Positions 36,501-45,539 of a stretch of 64,000 bases of DNA are shown piece by piece. A program made the position numbers and the translations under genes. The stretch is taken from positions 5,036,122 through 5,100,121 of the forward strand of contig NW_024041373.1 of NCBI RefSeq assembly GCF_014851395.1, written 5' to 3'. A model generated the notes under the pieces. The model was not told the origin of the DNA. It did no database searches and was given only the letters and a program-made list of their open reading frames with translations. Numbering within the stretch: the first letter of the stretch is position 1; each line of letters opens with the position of its first letter. Source of the stretch: Micropterus salmoides. Lineage: Eukaryota > Chordata > Actinopteri > Centrarchiformes > Centrarchidae.

Positions 36501-39500
36501 TCCATTTTAGTTTAGTTTTTTATATCCAGGATGTATTTAATAAACGATTAAACACTTTTGGAAGGAGGGACAGTAAAAATTGTCTCCAGGCCAGTAAGTT
36601 TCAAACCCACTGACCCGGTGGGGCCCTGATAAGTATCAAATTGTTATTTCTTTCAAGTTTAAAGGCTGATTTTTGCTTCGAAGTTGAAGAAACCATGATG
36701 GTTAATTGTAGTTTAAACTCTTCTTTATGGTCAAATCTCAGGTAGAACATTCAAAACAATTGTGCACGAGTAAAATCAAGTAAAAGCTTTTTTCAGTCAT
36801 TTTTCCTCAACAAAATAAACATCTTACAGGGTATATACACAGGAAAGGAAGTAAAATTCAATACCTTTTTAAGACCTTTTCAAGACTTTTTCAACATATT
36901 TTAAGACTGCCGCGCCACTTTGAGCTGTAACAGATTAAATCAGCCACACACCTTTAAAAGGGACATTTTTTAGGTTTTAAAAGGAATTTAAGTATGTTTA
37001 TAAATTATTTATTGCCTATATGTCATCAGGTTGTACCACCACCTACAGGCATTCACCAACTTTCTCCGTTGCCTATATCAGCCTGTATGGGCCAACAGTT
37101 TTCTATGTGCAACTGTCTTACATAAGCTATGACGTTTGTATGCAATATTACAGCAAATCATGTGAAACAGTGTCATTTTGTGTTTTAGTTGGTTTAAACT
37201 AGATAATGTGAACTTGCCTGCAATGATATGTGTGATAACTTTCACTGTCACTTGATCAACACAACAAAATTCAAATAGGGCAGGAGGGAACAAAGATGAA
37301 GAGAATAAACTGAGTAGTGTAGGCGGTGTAGCACAGGCACAACCTGGAGGAACTAGTCTTAATGACTGTATTAGTATAGCCTAATATTATAAAATTAAAT
37401 TAAACGTATATTGTTAATGTAATAGTAAACTTTAAGTTTGATATTAATATATTCATTATGTTACTATATTCAATAGAATTTCATATAATAGAATATAACT
37501 TACTACTAGTATAATATTAATTCAAATTACAGCTGCTTCAGTTTGGGGTTGTTTTTTATACATTAACTTTGTGCAAGAAAAATGCGTTAGGCTACATGAT
37601 AGTCTCCAACCTTGATTTTGAGCTACTAAGTCGTCAATAATCATAACTGTTTATACAGAACATTGAGTTCAACATTTATAAAGTTTGTTGCAGCACAACA
37701 AGGTTTATTTTTAATCCCGCTCCATCCAGGCTGTGATTGTTTTGTTCATAAAAAGTGACACTGATGAGAGCATGGGCTTTATGAAAAGTTAAATTTGTTT
37801 CAATAAAAAGCAGAGATTTAGCTAAATAGCCAGCTAACGTTAGCCAAACCCACACGCTCCTTGACTTTTCCCTGTTGTCTTCTGTCTTTCCGATTCCGCT
37901 GCTGGTGGCGCATCTCGCTCTTGTTTTTCAGGAACGGGGCTGTTCAGGTGGCCACAGAGCGACCGGCCAACCAGGTTAATCCCGATACTCCTGAGCGCCA
38001 CTCCGACTATGTTTTGGACGATTAACATTGCGGGTCCGGTGGGGTGGGAGATTACGGTCGGTTGTACTCGTAAATCATTTTCCGGTTCGCATAGATTTAT
38101 TTTTTGGAGTGTTTAAGAGTGAAATAAGTGCACGGAAGATCCCTGCGCCTAACGTTACAGAAAGGAATCACAGTCGCTACTCACTGCCTGTCTAGTATTT
38201 TTGGCTATGCATTATAAATAAATATGTTCGCAAACAAACTTTTGGACAAACAGGATTTTCACATTGAAAAAAATGGCTTCAAAATGTAATACCTTGTTAA
38301 ATGGCATTTAAGACTTATTAATACTTTTTAATGGCCTTCAATTTCGCAAATTTGATTTATTACCTTTTAAGACTCTAAGACCCCGCGGACACCCTGTCTT
38401 AACAAAAAAATTAAGTTTTAATTCAGGTATGATTCAAGTGAATAAAATTTATAAAATTTTTGAGACATTTGTTATATTGTTATTGAAATAAATTGGTTCT
38501 GTGGTGTAAAAGGACCAAAATTCAGTTGTGGCTGCAACATGTTATAATGTACATATAACACAGCACCGACTGATGTGGGTTTTTGGGGGCTGATGCCGAT
38601 ATTAAAGTGAAGAAGAGATGATTTATGAGCCGATATTTTGATTTTGAAAATGATTTGGATAGTAGACCCCTTTCGGCCGATTTTGAAAGCTGTTCTGTAT
38701 CTGGGCTATAATACCTTTTCCTGGAAAATGGTTTATGGAAAAAATTGCCTTAGATTACAGTCTTAACAACATACAAACAATTGCACATCAACAAATATTT
38801 ACACTGCACATTTTCAAGTAGCCTTTCATTGTGGCCAGCCTAAAGCCTTTCATTCATCAGCATCTTGATATGCCACACCTGTGAGGTGGATGGATTATCT
38901 CAGCAAAGGAGAAGTGCTCACTAACACACATTTTGACAGATTTGTGAACAATATTTGAGAAAAATAGGCCTTTTGTATACATAGAGAAAGTCTTAGATAT
39001 TTGAGTTCAGCTCATGATGAATGGGGGCAAAAACAAAAGTGTTGTGTTTATAATTTTGTTCAGTACACATGACTGACTGTATACAACAAGGACCTGCAAC
39101 TTTGAGATTTGACACCAATGTTGTGCATTTGAAAGAGCAGCTAGATAACTCATTTTGGCAGGAAGCCTTGTTCGATACTTGTTCAAGCTCATGTTTATTT
39201 ACATGTTCCCTCTGGTTTAATCATTTCTGACGCATCAACTGTAACTACAGACAAGCGGCTAGCATATATGTTTAGAATACTATTATTGCTCATTTATGTT
39301 AGCACTCTTCCACTGATAAATATGGCATTAGTTCGCTTTGTGGCTAACCTAATTTAGCAACATGCAGCCTTAGCTGCAGTAAGTGATGTTAGAGAATATT
39401 TAAAAGTGATGCACTAGGGAGAAATGATAGGACTGGTTACCAGAACATACTCTCTTCTGTTGTTGGTTCTGCATACTCTTCTAAGCGCCCTCTGGTGGGC

Positions 39501-42500
39501 AAACTATGAAACACTCGTGACATGAATGAAGGCTCCGACGCTCCGTTTCTTTTTACAATCATCATTAAGTGGCTTTATCTGCAATTAGCTCATATCGGCT
39601 GACCAATTAATGGGTAATAATATAATGTTATTCGTGCACTGTAAGTATACTGATTTCAATAAATCATCTAATTTAAATAATCCAATTTCAATTAGCCCAA
39701 CACCCCAATTTAGAATAGCTAAGTATTTTAGCTGAGTCAATTTAGTTTTTGCAGCATATATATTCAGTTATTAAGGATTACAAGTAGTCTAAATTACCAC
39801 AGTCCTCTGCTATGCTGATCTAAAAGAACAAATGCCATGCTAAGTTAATGTGATGTTTGCTGTAGTTTTTTCTAAATCGTTCAGCCCTACTCAGAGCTAC
39901 CCATCTCAAAGTGTAAAAATCACTGGTGTACTGGAAAACTAACAAGGATTTCTTTCCTGCCCTCACAAGAGCTTACCTCTCTGCACCCAGCATCTGAATA
40001 CACCTATCAACCTATTCAAAATGTGTTAACGAATTCATATAATGTTATGTGTGTAATGATATTTCAGTTGTTCTTCTAGACTTACTTTAGGCAACTTATT
40101 GCATTACTCCTCGGGGGTATTTTGTACTTCTCAGATGCAGATCTCATACTGTGCAGTTTCACATTGTTTATATCCTAGGTTACCAATATACTACAAAGCA
40201 GTTAAAATGACCTATAATACTGCTATAACAAATCCAAAAAAGATGGTTATCAGCCAATTTGGCTCAGAGTTACTTATATCTACTAGTACTAATAGCAACT
40301 TTTATCATACAGGGATGACTTGTTTGGATTATATTGTGTGTCAGTAATCAAGGGCTTTGTGCATTATTTGATGACATAAATTAGGGCTGCAAAATTTGGA
40401 GAAAAAGTCATATTGCAGTTATTGTGGATAATATTGCAATAACGATTCAATATAATGGAACAAATTGTAGGGCTGGGCGATTTGGCCAGAAAAAAATCTT
40501 ATCATGAAATTCTTTATGGTCAGCCAAACAGTGGATCGCTTCACAGACCTCACATCCAACATTCAAAACAATTCTGACAAAAAAATTTTTAGTTTAGATA
40601 AGATTAGTAAATATTTTATCAGTCCTTTTTTCTCAACAAAATAAATCTTAATTTTTCAAGTGCTAATAAGTTTGTGATTCAAATGAATTAAATTAAACAT
40701 TCATTGACGATATATTGAACATTTGTTCATTGGTTTGCTTGAGGAAAATTATACTGCGATTATTATCATTATTGTTTTATTGCCCACTATGAGTCTATGA
40801 AAAATGCACAAAATACTGACATTTTGAAATTTGTATTTCTCAACTTGAACAAAGTTAAATGATTAACAATATTTATGACACTAACTTTAGTAAAACAGAT
40901 GTAAATCAGAACAAGGGGAGCATGTTGCTCTCAGGAGGAGGTGGCTAGAAGGAGCACATATTGACATAATGACATCCCGGATCTGACCAAATCTACATCT
41001 GTCCTCTGCAGAGTCTCTATCCACAAGGAACTAGTATAAATGAGTGTAGTAGTATAATATTATAACATTAAAGAAAGAGTATAATGTTCAGTTGATAGTA
41101 TGCTGTTAGTAATAACATTAATATATTAATTACTACAGCCAATAGTTTACTATTTTACCACTTGTTGAATATTAAATCAGGCAGAGGAGCACACTGGAAC
41201 ATGTGGACGTGTATTAGGGCTGCACGATTAATCTTAAAGTAAACCACTGAGAACAATATATGAACAGGCTCTTCATCTGTGAATGTAGTCATGGCATTTA
41301 GGCCATCGGCCTCAGAAAGTAACAAACAAATCAGCTGATCCATATGTCTTAGAGGAGCTTCTAACTTGTTATAACTAATACGTAAGAAATAGACAAACAC
41401 TTCAACATAAAAATGTTTAGAAACATTTAGTATGACCAAAAATGAAGGTCACAGAAGTAGATACTTCCAAAACCAAATACATTCAGTAACTTCTGTAATG
41501 TTACTTTTGTTAGTTACATGATCACCTTGTATCATTTGCCACTGGCAGGTTTGAAAACTGATATATTATCTACCTTATATGGATACATTACGTGATTTTC
41601 TTTTGCCTTCATATTATAATGTAAATGTAGGTACACACAGGTCACCTTCTATCTAGTATAATGCCAGAGGTAGGGTTCCCCTACCTCTTCTGGTTGACAG
41701 GATCAAAAGACACCAGTAACATATAGGGCTAAAACAAGCTTCCTCTGCCATCCCCTCTGTGGACATGCAGCTTTTGAATGCAATATCCATATTGTGTTTT
41801 CAGTATCTCACAGTACTATGGTGTAATTACAGTAGAGAGCTTTAAGCTAGAGACACCCTAGCACTGTGTGAATATGAGATGGGAGATCAACCTCTGAAGT
41901 TATGCTTTAAATCTGTCTAAGGATATATTTAGGAATGGGTTTGCACAGATTCAAGGGTGAAGACGATGTTCTTTACCCTTAACGTTATACAGAAACGTAC
42001 ATTTAACTGTATAAAGAAACTTACCTTTACACACTCTAAAGTGAAGAAGGGGAGGACAGTAACCCACCGAGATTTCGGCTACCTGCGTCGGTCACAAGAT
42101 GCTAACTTTAGATATTTTAGAGAAATGCACACAAGATATGATGCTGTGTACTCAGAGGAGCCTTGTTCTGGGAAAAGTCAGAGCCAGCAGTTAGCTAAAC
42201 GTTACAGTGGTATCGTTAACGTTACGTCTCGCGGAGGTCGATAACAGCGAAGTTAAACCCGTTTGCTTTTTAGCGTTAATCTGAGCTAACTTTATTACCC
42301 TAGCCTTCTGGGTACGTACCCTGATGAAATGCCCTCTTTGTGGCCTGTTGTGGAGAAAATGGCTATCCGGTGCTGAAGCCGAAAATGGTCCACAAGGGCG
42401 AGGTGGCAAGTGTCCAGGAGGAGGCACAACACAGGGCCCCCCGAGTCTGAAAGGAGGACCGTGGGGTGGTGGAGGTCCGAACGGCGGCGGCCCGTGCGCA

Positions 42501-42520
42501 GGTTTACCTGGGTGGTACAT
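21576..42520 (-). CDS. RS-rich, zinc-finger nuclear protein, ZNF318-like (8 coding exons)
   Basis: Exons on the minus strand: 42320-42520, 30866-31035, 29388-30000, 26306-26954, 23399-23466, 23191-23287, 22964-23082 and 21576-22121. All junctions are GT/AG and all phases agree (0, 2, 0, 1, 0, 1, 0), giving 820 residues. Layout: proline-rich 1-67; a conserved-looking block 124-178; Arg/Ser-rich 179-283; leucine-rich block 300-328; acidic EDEESFLYG near 393-401; KIKNILKSLGTADISEIM near 479; Glu/Lys coiled coil 570-598; C2H2 finger C612, C615, H628, H632; His/Asp-rich then Lys-rich tail. FLYG and the ILKSLG segment resemble ZNF318, a nuclear RS-rich zinc-finger protein, as I remember it; orthology is unproven. 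The start ATG has an in-frame TAG 24 bases upstream. A role in nuclear RNA or transcription control is inference. Confidence 0.8.
22650..22810 (+). mobile_element. LINE endonuclease fragment inside an intron
   Basis: Plus strand near 22734-22795 encodes SDKTRGGSLCVYINSAIDNN, matching the conserved (S/G)KTRGGGxCxYxN block of LINE apurinic-type endonucleases. It lies in intron 7 of the zinc-finger gene, antisense to it. Short and degenerate. Confidence 0.5.
22964..23082 (-). CDS. Exon 7 of the zinc-finger gene, C2H2 finger
   Basis: Encodes FLTPVIGFYCQKCEEFIGDL then NSAENHANIHHHSN. Cys-x2-Cys-x12-His-x3-His fits a single C2H2 finger. Its context, a hydrophobic GFYC lead-in and a HANIHHH end, resembles U1/matrin-type fingers of RNA-binding nuclear proteins, but the His spacing (x3) is shorter than the usual x5. 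Confidence 0.85.
23740..24880. repeat. Mixed DNA-transposon remnants in intron 4
   Basis: GTTGCACTGTATACTGATACTAG at the left and CGAGCTGGTACCGTGCAGTGGAAAAGG near 24730-24757 are blocks I know from non-autonomous teleost DNA transposons. At 24765-24845 a stretch (AATTCAGCTCATGACGAATG, then CAAAAACAAAAGCATTGCAT) is nearly the same as 38990-39065. Confidence 0.45.
25275..25470 (-). repeat. tRNA-derived SINE (reverse orientation)
   Basis: On the minus strand GGTGATAGCGTAGTGGATAAG (A-box region) is followed by GGTTCAATTCC (B box) and a body ending in the common GTAAGTCGCTTTGGATAGAAG tail. Located in intron 4 of the zinc-finger gene. Confidence 0.6.
26070..26175 (-). repeat. High-copy teleost repeat, 3' end with GATGGAT tail
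   Basis: Reads GTAACCCGCCTTTTGCCCGATG, CAGCTGGGATTAGCTCCTGC, then CGACCCTGTA and GATGATGGATGGAT. It is the same family as 56601-56870 and 30140-30195. Confidence 0.6.
26306..26954 (-). CDS. Exon 4 of the zinc-finger gene, FLYG and ILKSLG motifs
   Basis: 649-bp exon, residues 329-545. Carries the acidic ADELEDEESFLYGNED segment and the EKIKNILKSLGTADISEIMV helix, the two parts that most resemble ZNF318 by memory. Acceptor TACAG|GCC, donor AAAG|GTGAGA. Confidence 0.85.
27049..27787. mobile_element. Non-autonomous DNA transposon with TTAA target duplication
   Basis: The left end AGAGGTGGTATAATGC and the right end GCATAATACCACCTCT are inverted copies. TTAA flanks both sides (27045-27048 and 27788-27791). 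The 739-bp interior has no transposase. TTAA targets are used by piggyBac and Kolobok elements; I favour Kolobok from the end sequence. It sits in intron 3 of the zinc-finger gene. Confidence 0.75.
28545..28804 (+). repeat. 3' end of an L2-like LINE
   Basis: CCACCCTGAGTCAGGGTTCTG, CTAAAAAGGAGTTTTTCTTTG, GGTCTAGACCTGCTC and a tail ATAAATAAAACTGAATTGAG are the usual 3' UTR and A/T-rich tail of fish L2 elements. It lies in intron 3 of the zinc-finger gene. Confidence 0.65.
29388..30000 (-). CDS. Exon 3 of the zinc-finger gene, RS domain
   Basis: 613-bp exon coding residues 124-328. A non-repetitive start (DRAGEEFLRCIAANKPLPDY) is followed by about 100 residues of Arg-Ser, Lys-Ser and Ala-Arg-Ser repeats, as in splicing-related SR proteins, then SSLLEGLKLVMNSKELEERL with PTLKDAILTIQ just before the donor. 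The RS part is built of short tandem codon repeats and could vary in length between individuals. Confidence 0.85.
30074..30828. mobile_element. Terminal-inverted-repeat element (hAT-like MITE) with internal repeat
   Basis: The left end AGAGCTGTGCGATATGACTA and the right end ATCATATCGCACAGCCCT are inverted copies. There is no transposase. A fragment of the GATGGATGG repeat family (30140-30195) is inserted inside. No clear target duplication was found. It is in intron 2 of the zinc-finger gene. Confidence 0.6.
30829..30858. repeat. (CA)n microsatellite beside an exon
   Basis: About 13 CA units ending a few bases from the donor site of exon 2 (30865). On the transcribed strand this is a TG repeat just inside the intron; such repeats can influence splicing. 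Confidence 0.9.
31591..32844. mobile_element. Non-autonomous hAT element with 8-bp target duplication
   Basis: Begins TAGGGCTG and ends CAGCCCTA, perfect 8-bp inverted ends. GAAATTAC is duplicated on both sides (31583-31590 and 32845-32852), the 8-bp duplication that marks the hAT superfamily. Its 1254 bp contain no recognisable transposase. It is in intron 1 of the zinc-finger gene. Confidence 0.85.
32922..34043. mobile_element. TTAA-type non-autonomous DNA transposon
   Basis: The left end AAGGTGCCGTAGAAT and the right end ATTCTACGGCACTT are inverted copies. Flanks are TTAA (32918-32921) and TCAA (34044-34047), a TTAA duplication with one change. No transposase. A GATGTTACGATACCAG segment near 32983 looks like another repeat inserted near its left end. 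Confidence 0.65.
34048..35700. other. Intronic sequence without recognised gene
   Basis: Part of intron 1 of the zinc-finger gene. Contains a 31-bp near-perfect palindrome at 35085-35115 and a stretch at 35130-35240 related to the repeat at 8790-9205. Confidence 0.4.
35787..36628. mobile_element. Nested non-autonomous DNA transposon (842 bp) with 5-bp duplication
   Basis: Ends CAGGGCTTGACAA and GGGGCCCTG; ATAAG is repeated on both sides (35782-35786 and 36629-36633). Short CAGGGC/GCCCTG inverted ends with a 5-bp duplication would fit the hAT5 group; this assignment is tentative. No transposase. Confidence 0.6.
36827..38396. mobile_element. Nested non-autonomous DNA transposon (1570 bp) with 5-bp duplication
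   Basis: Begins CAGGGTATATACACAGG and ends AAGACCCCGCGGACACCCTG-like sequence; TCTTA flanks both sides (36822-36826 and 38397-38401). The right end (CGCGGACACCCTG) is the well-known end of a common teleost hAT-like family; the left end has drifted. No intact transposase. Confidence 0.65.
38560..39640. repeat. DNA-transposon remnants with 'cgatat..cggc' ends
   Basis: CAGCACCGACTGATG at the left and CATATCGGCTGACCAATTAATG at the right suggest one inverted-repeat element. Inside, 38820-39065 (GTGAGGTGGATGGATTATCT, then TTTATAATTTTGTTCAGTAC) is the end of another, Tc1/mariner-like family that also occurs at 24765-24845. Confidence 0.5.
39641..42319. other. Rest of intron 1 of the zinc-finger gene
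   Basis: Contains the uninterrupted relative of the 35705 repeat (40470-40760) and a GGGCTGCACGATTAAT fragment at 41218. No exon recognised. Confidence 0.4.
42320..42520 (-). CDS. Exon 1 of the zinc-finger gene, proline-rich N-terminus
   Basis: Encodes 67 residues starting MYHPGKPAHG and rich in Pro, Gly and His (GPPPFGPPPPHGPP). The donor is AGG|GTACGT at 42319. The surrounding 42000-42600 stretch is GC-richer than its neighbours, which suits a promoter. The intron that follows is about 11 kb and full of transposons. Confidence 0.75.
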
Positions 42521-42855
42521 GTTGGTGCTCAAGAGGGCAGGCTAACTCCCGTATCACCGAGAGAAGAAACCAAGTGGAAGGAAAAAATTACAACAAATGT
42601 GCTATTTTTCCACACAATTGCGCGTATCTGGCTTTACTGTCTGCACCGACAGGAAACGCGTTTCTTCTTCTTTGAATTAGGCAGACTACAAACTAAAATG
42701 GCGTATTGCTGCCCTCTACTGTTTGTAGAACGAATGAATGGCGGGAGTATTATCCTTTGTCTCTATTAAATAAACGATATTATTGTTTATGCCTATATTC
42801 CTTTTGTTACACTGTGTTGCAGTTTCTGTGGTTATATTTACAGTAATAAATCTTA

Positions 42856-43879
42856 CAGCCACTGGCCACTTTATTAGGTACACCTTAATACTGGGTAGGA
42901 TCCCCCTTTGTCTTCAGAACTGCCTTAATTCTTCCTGACACACTTTCAACAACTTACAACAGCTCAGACGCTTCGGTCCATATTGACATGATAGCAGCAT
43001 CACGCAGTTGCTGCAGATTTGTCGGCCCAAAGGTGCTCTACTGGATTGAGATCTGGTGACTGTGGAGGCCACTGGAGTTCAGTGAACTCATGGTCATGTT
43101 CAAGAAACCAGTTTGAGATGATTTGAGCTTTGTGACATGGTGCATTATCCTGCTGGAAGCAGCCATCAGAAGATGGTACACTGTGGTCATAAAGGGATGG
43201 ACATGGTCAGCAACAAAACTCAGGGAGGCTGTTGCGTTTAAACAATGCTCAACTGATGATAAGTGGCCCAAAGTTTGCCAAGAAAATATCCCCCACACTA
43301 TTACACCACCAGCAGCAGTCTGAAACGCTGATACAAGGCAGGACGGATCCATGCTTTCATGTCGTTTATGTCAAAATCTGACCCTACTATCTGAATGGCG
43401 CAGCTGAAATCGAGACTCATCAGACCAGGTAACATTTTCCCAATCTTCTATTTTCCAGTTTTGGTGAGCCTGTGTGAACTGTAGCCTCAGTTTCCTGTTC
43501 TTAGCTGACAGGAGTGGCCCCTGGTGTGGCCTGCTCCTGTAGCCCATCTGCTTCAAGGTTCCACGTGTTGTGCATTCACATTCTCTTTTTCAGACCCTTC
43601 TCTGTAAACCCTAGAGATGGTTGTGCATGAAAATCCCAGTAGATCAGCAGTTTCTGAAATACTCAAACCAGCCCGTCTGGCACCAACAACCATACCACCT
43701 TCAAATTCACTTAAATCCCCTTTCTTCCCCATTCTGGTGCTCAGTTTGAACTTCAGCAAGTTGTCTTGACTACGTCTACATGCCTTAATGCATTGAGTTG
43801 CTGCCATGTGACTGGCTGATTAGCTATTTCTGTTAACAAGCAATTGAACAGGTGTACCTAATAAAGTGGCAGGTGAGTG
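42856..43879 (-). mobile_element. Decayed Tc1-type transposon
   Basis: Inverted ends containing CCACTTTATTAGGTACACCT (left) and AGGTGTACCTAATAAAGTGG (right), next to TA dinucleotides (42854-42855, 43880-43881). Minus-strand fragments of a transposase remain: 43553-43807 (ISETADLLGFSCTTISRVYR, the helix-turn-helix), 43371-43556 (NVTWSDESRFQLRHSD, carrying the first catalytic Asp) and 43038-43352. Several frameshifts separate them. Different family from the other two Tc1 copies and clearly older. Confidence 0.8.
43038..43807 (-). pseudogene. Tc1 transposase pseudogene
   Basis: Three overlapping or adjacent frames cover the N-terminal DNA-binding domain, the WSDESRF box and part of the catalytic domain. 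The third acidic box is not recognisable as a clean motif, and at least two frameshifts are present. Confidence 0.75.
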
Positions 43880-44589
43880 TATATTATTGATTATGCCTAT
43901 ATTCTTATTGTTGCACTGTATTTTGCAGTTTGTGTGGTTACACCTAAAGTAATAACTCTGATCCATCTTAAGTCCTTGTGGATATTATAGAAACCAGATG
44001 TCGGTTGTGCTGAAGTAGTTTCCACTAAGAGCGGCCAGACAGTCTGACTAGTGTGGTAGCAGGTGCGCATCCTTGAAGGTCCATAATGAGCTACCTGAAA
44101 TCAGAGCAATGCTTCACCTTTTTCCACAATAGGGCAAAAGGGGAAGCATAGTCACTCAATGATTTAGCTGCTGTTCTTCCATTTCTGATAAAACCTGATA
44201 CAGTTTTTGGTAATGAGGTGGTGGTACCCAGCGGTAGGAGAGCAGAATGGTCTCTCAGTGAGCAAGATGCAAGCATGGAATCTGTTGTCTCACCAGTTTA
44301 ATGCATTTTTGAGAAGGTGTCATTGTATTTTTTCAAGCATCTCAATCAACTTCTCTTTCCCCACCTGTCCAGCATGCCACTGGTGAATATCAATATCAGT
44401 GAGTCCAACCTTTTGTAGCCATTGTGTGAAATCCATTGGCTTGGCATGAACATTCTTTTTCTCCTGTTCATCTTTTTCAGGTTGGCTGGTGCTCTGGAAA
44501 ACTTCAAAGTGTTAGTGATTTTCATTTGGGATCTATCAATAACCCCACAATATGATAGAAGAAGAAACCCTTCTTCTGTGCCCACACAT

Positions 44590-44720
44590 CTCCTCACACA
44601 GTGTGGCCCAGGCAGTTTTTCTTGATGTGGTTTGGCTCAAAGCATGCCAAGCATCTGCGCTCCCGCTTGCAGTGTGCAAGGGTGGAGTGCTCCAGGGACT
44701 GGCAGATCCTGCAGGTTTGT
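44590..44720 (-). pseudogene. CCHC double zinc-knuckle fragment (retroelement gag-like)
   Basis: The minus strand at about 44604-44714 reads CRICQSLEHSTLAHC then RRCLACFEPNHIKKNC. The second is a canonical Cys-x2-Cys-x4-His-x4-Cys knuckle and the first a close variant (x5 before the last Cys). Stops follow within 10 codons. Gag proteins of LTR elements and some LINE ORF1 proteins carry such pairs. The downstream minus-strand stretch to about 43970 may be related, but I could not classify it. Confidence 0.5.
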
Positions 44721-44894
44721 GTGTGTATTGTTTCTTAGTCTGGTCATTAATACCTCGTGTCTATTTCCTCTTGTTTCCCCATTCACTCAATACCCATATT
44801 TGTCTTCCTCCTCTCTTTTGATCTCAGTTCTGCTGCTACTCTTTGGAGATTGTCTTCCCTGCAATTCTTTTAGACACAACAGAAGTTGTCTAAT

Positions 44895-45050
44895 TGCACT
44901 TTTTATATAGAGCAGGTTTAGACCGTATTCTTCGTAATGTTATTTACAAAGACCCAACAATTTCCCACCATGACCAAGTACTTGGCAACAATGACAAGGA
45001 AAAACTCCCTTTAAATAGGTGTAAACCTCGAGTAGAACAGAGTCAGACAG
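44895..45050 (-). repeat. 3' tail of an L2-like LINE (reverse orientation)
   Basis: TATAGAGCAGGTTTAGACCG, AATTTCCCACC and AGGAAAAACTCCCTTTAAAT correspond to the reverse complement of the tail at 28545-28804. Confidence 0.55.
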
Positions 45051-45054
45051 AGTC

Positions 45055-45205
45055 AAGATTATAGAGCACCTTTCCAGTCTTCCGACCATTCAAAGTGCTT
45101 TACAATAGATGTCACATTAACCAATTTACACACATTCACACACTGACGGCACAGCCTTCAGGAGCAATTTGGGGTTTAGTTTTTTGCCCAAGGACATTTT
45201 GGTTT
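45055..45205 (-). repeat. Dispersed teleost repeat (SINE-like tail)
   Basis: AAAGTGCTTTACAATAGATG, CACATTCACACACTGACGGC and AGGAGCAATTTGGGGTTTAG with TTGCCCAAGGACA form a repeat I recognise from many fish genomes. Non-coding. Confidence 0.5.
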
Positions 45206-45539
45206 TGTGTTAACTGGATTGACCTATGTGAAGATATGACATCACTTCCTGTTTTGACCGTATCCTACGGGAAGTTGTTTCTTTATAACGTGCATTTTTG
45301 GGATTCATGATGATGATGCTGGTTTGTTTCACACATTCAGAATCATTACCGCTTTATTATGGTATTTCTCTGTAATGTAGCACAGTGATACCAATGTTAC
45401 TTAAAACATCCTGTCTCAGCTATGGAATTCAAATCCTTTTCTGATGCCCACAAAATATATAGTTAAATAATTAAATTAATATCATAAACGTGTGACAACT
45501 ATTTGACTAGGAACACCTTTAGCCTGGGGTAGCCCTAGA

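Larger units (their letters stand above)
35705..38530. repeat. Composite repeat: old 'gggctgggcgat' element split by two insertions
   Basis: Outer sequence at 35705-35786, 36629-36826 and 38397-38530 reads as one element once the two inserts are set aside. Its parts match the less interrupted relative at 40470-40760: CGATATGGCC start, ATTCAAAACAATT, and CTCAACAAAATAAA before the second insertion point. This shows the order of events: host repeat first, both inserts later. Confidence 0.65.

Noticed and set aside
42521..42532. A longer start (non-ATG) for the zinc-finger gene
   Set aside because: The four extra codons would begin with TTG; the first ATG at 42520 is preceded by an in-frame stop and is preferred.
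42324..42769. Plus-strand ORFs rich in Gly over exon 1 of the zinc-finger gene
   Set aside because: Antisense of the proline-rich exon; no splice or promoter support.
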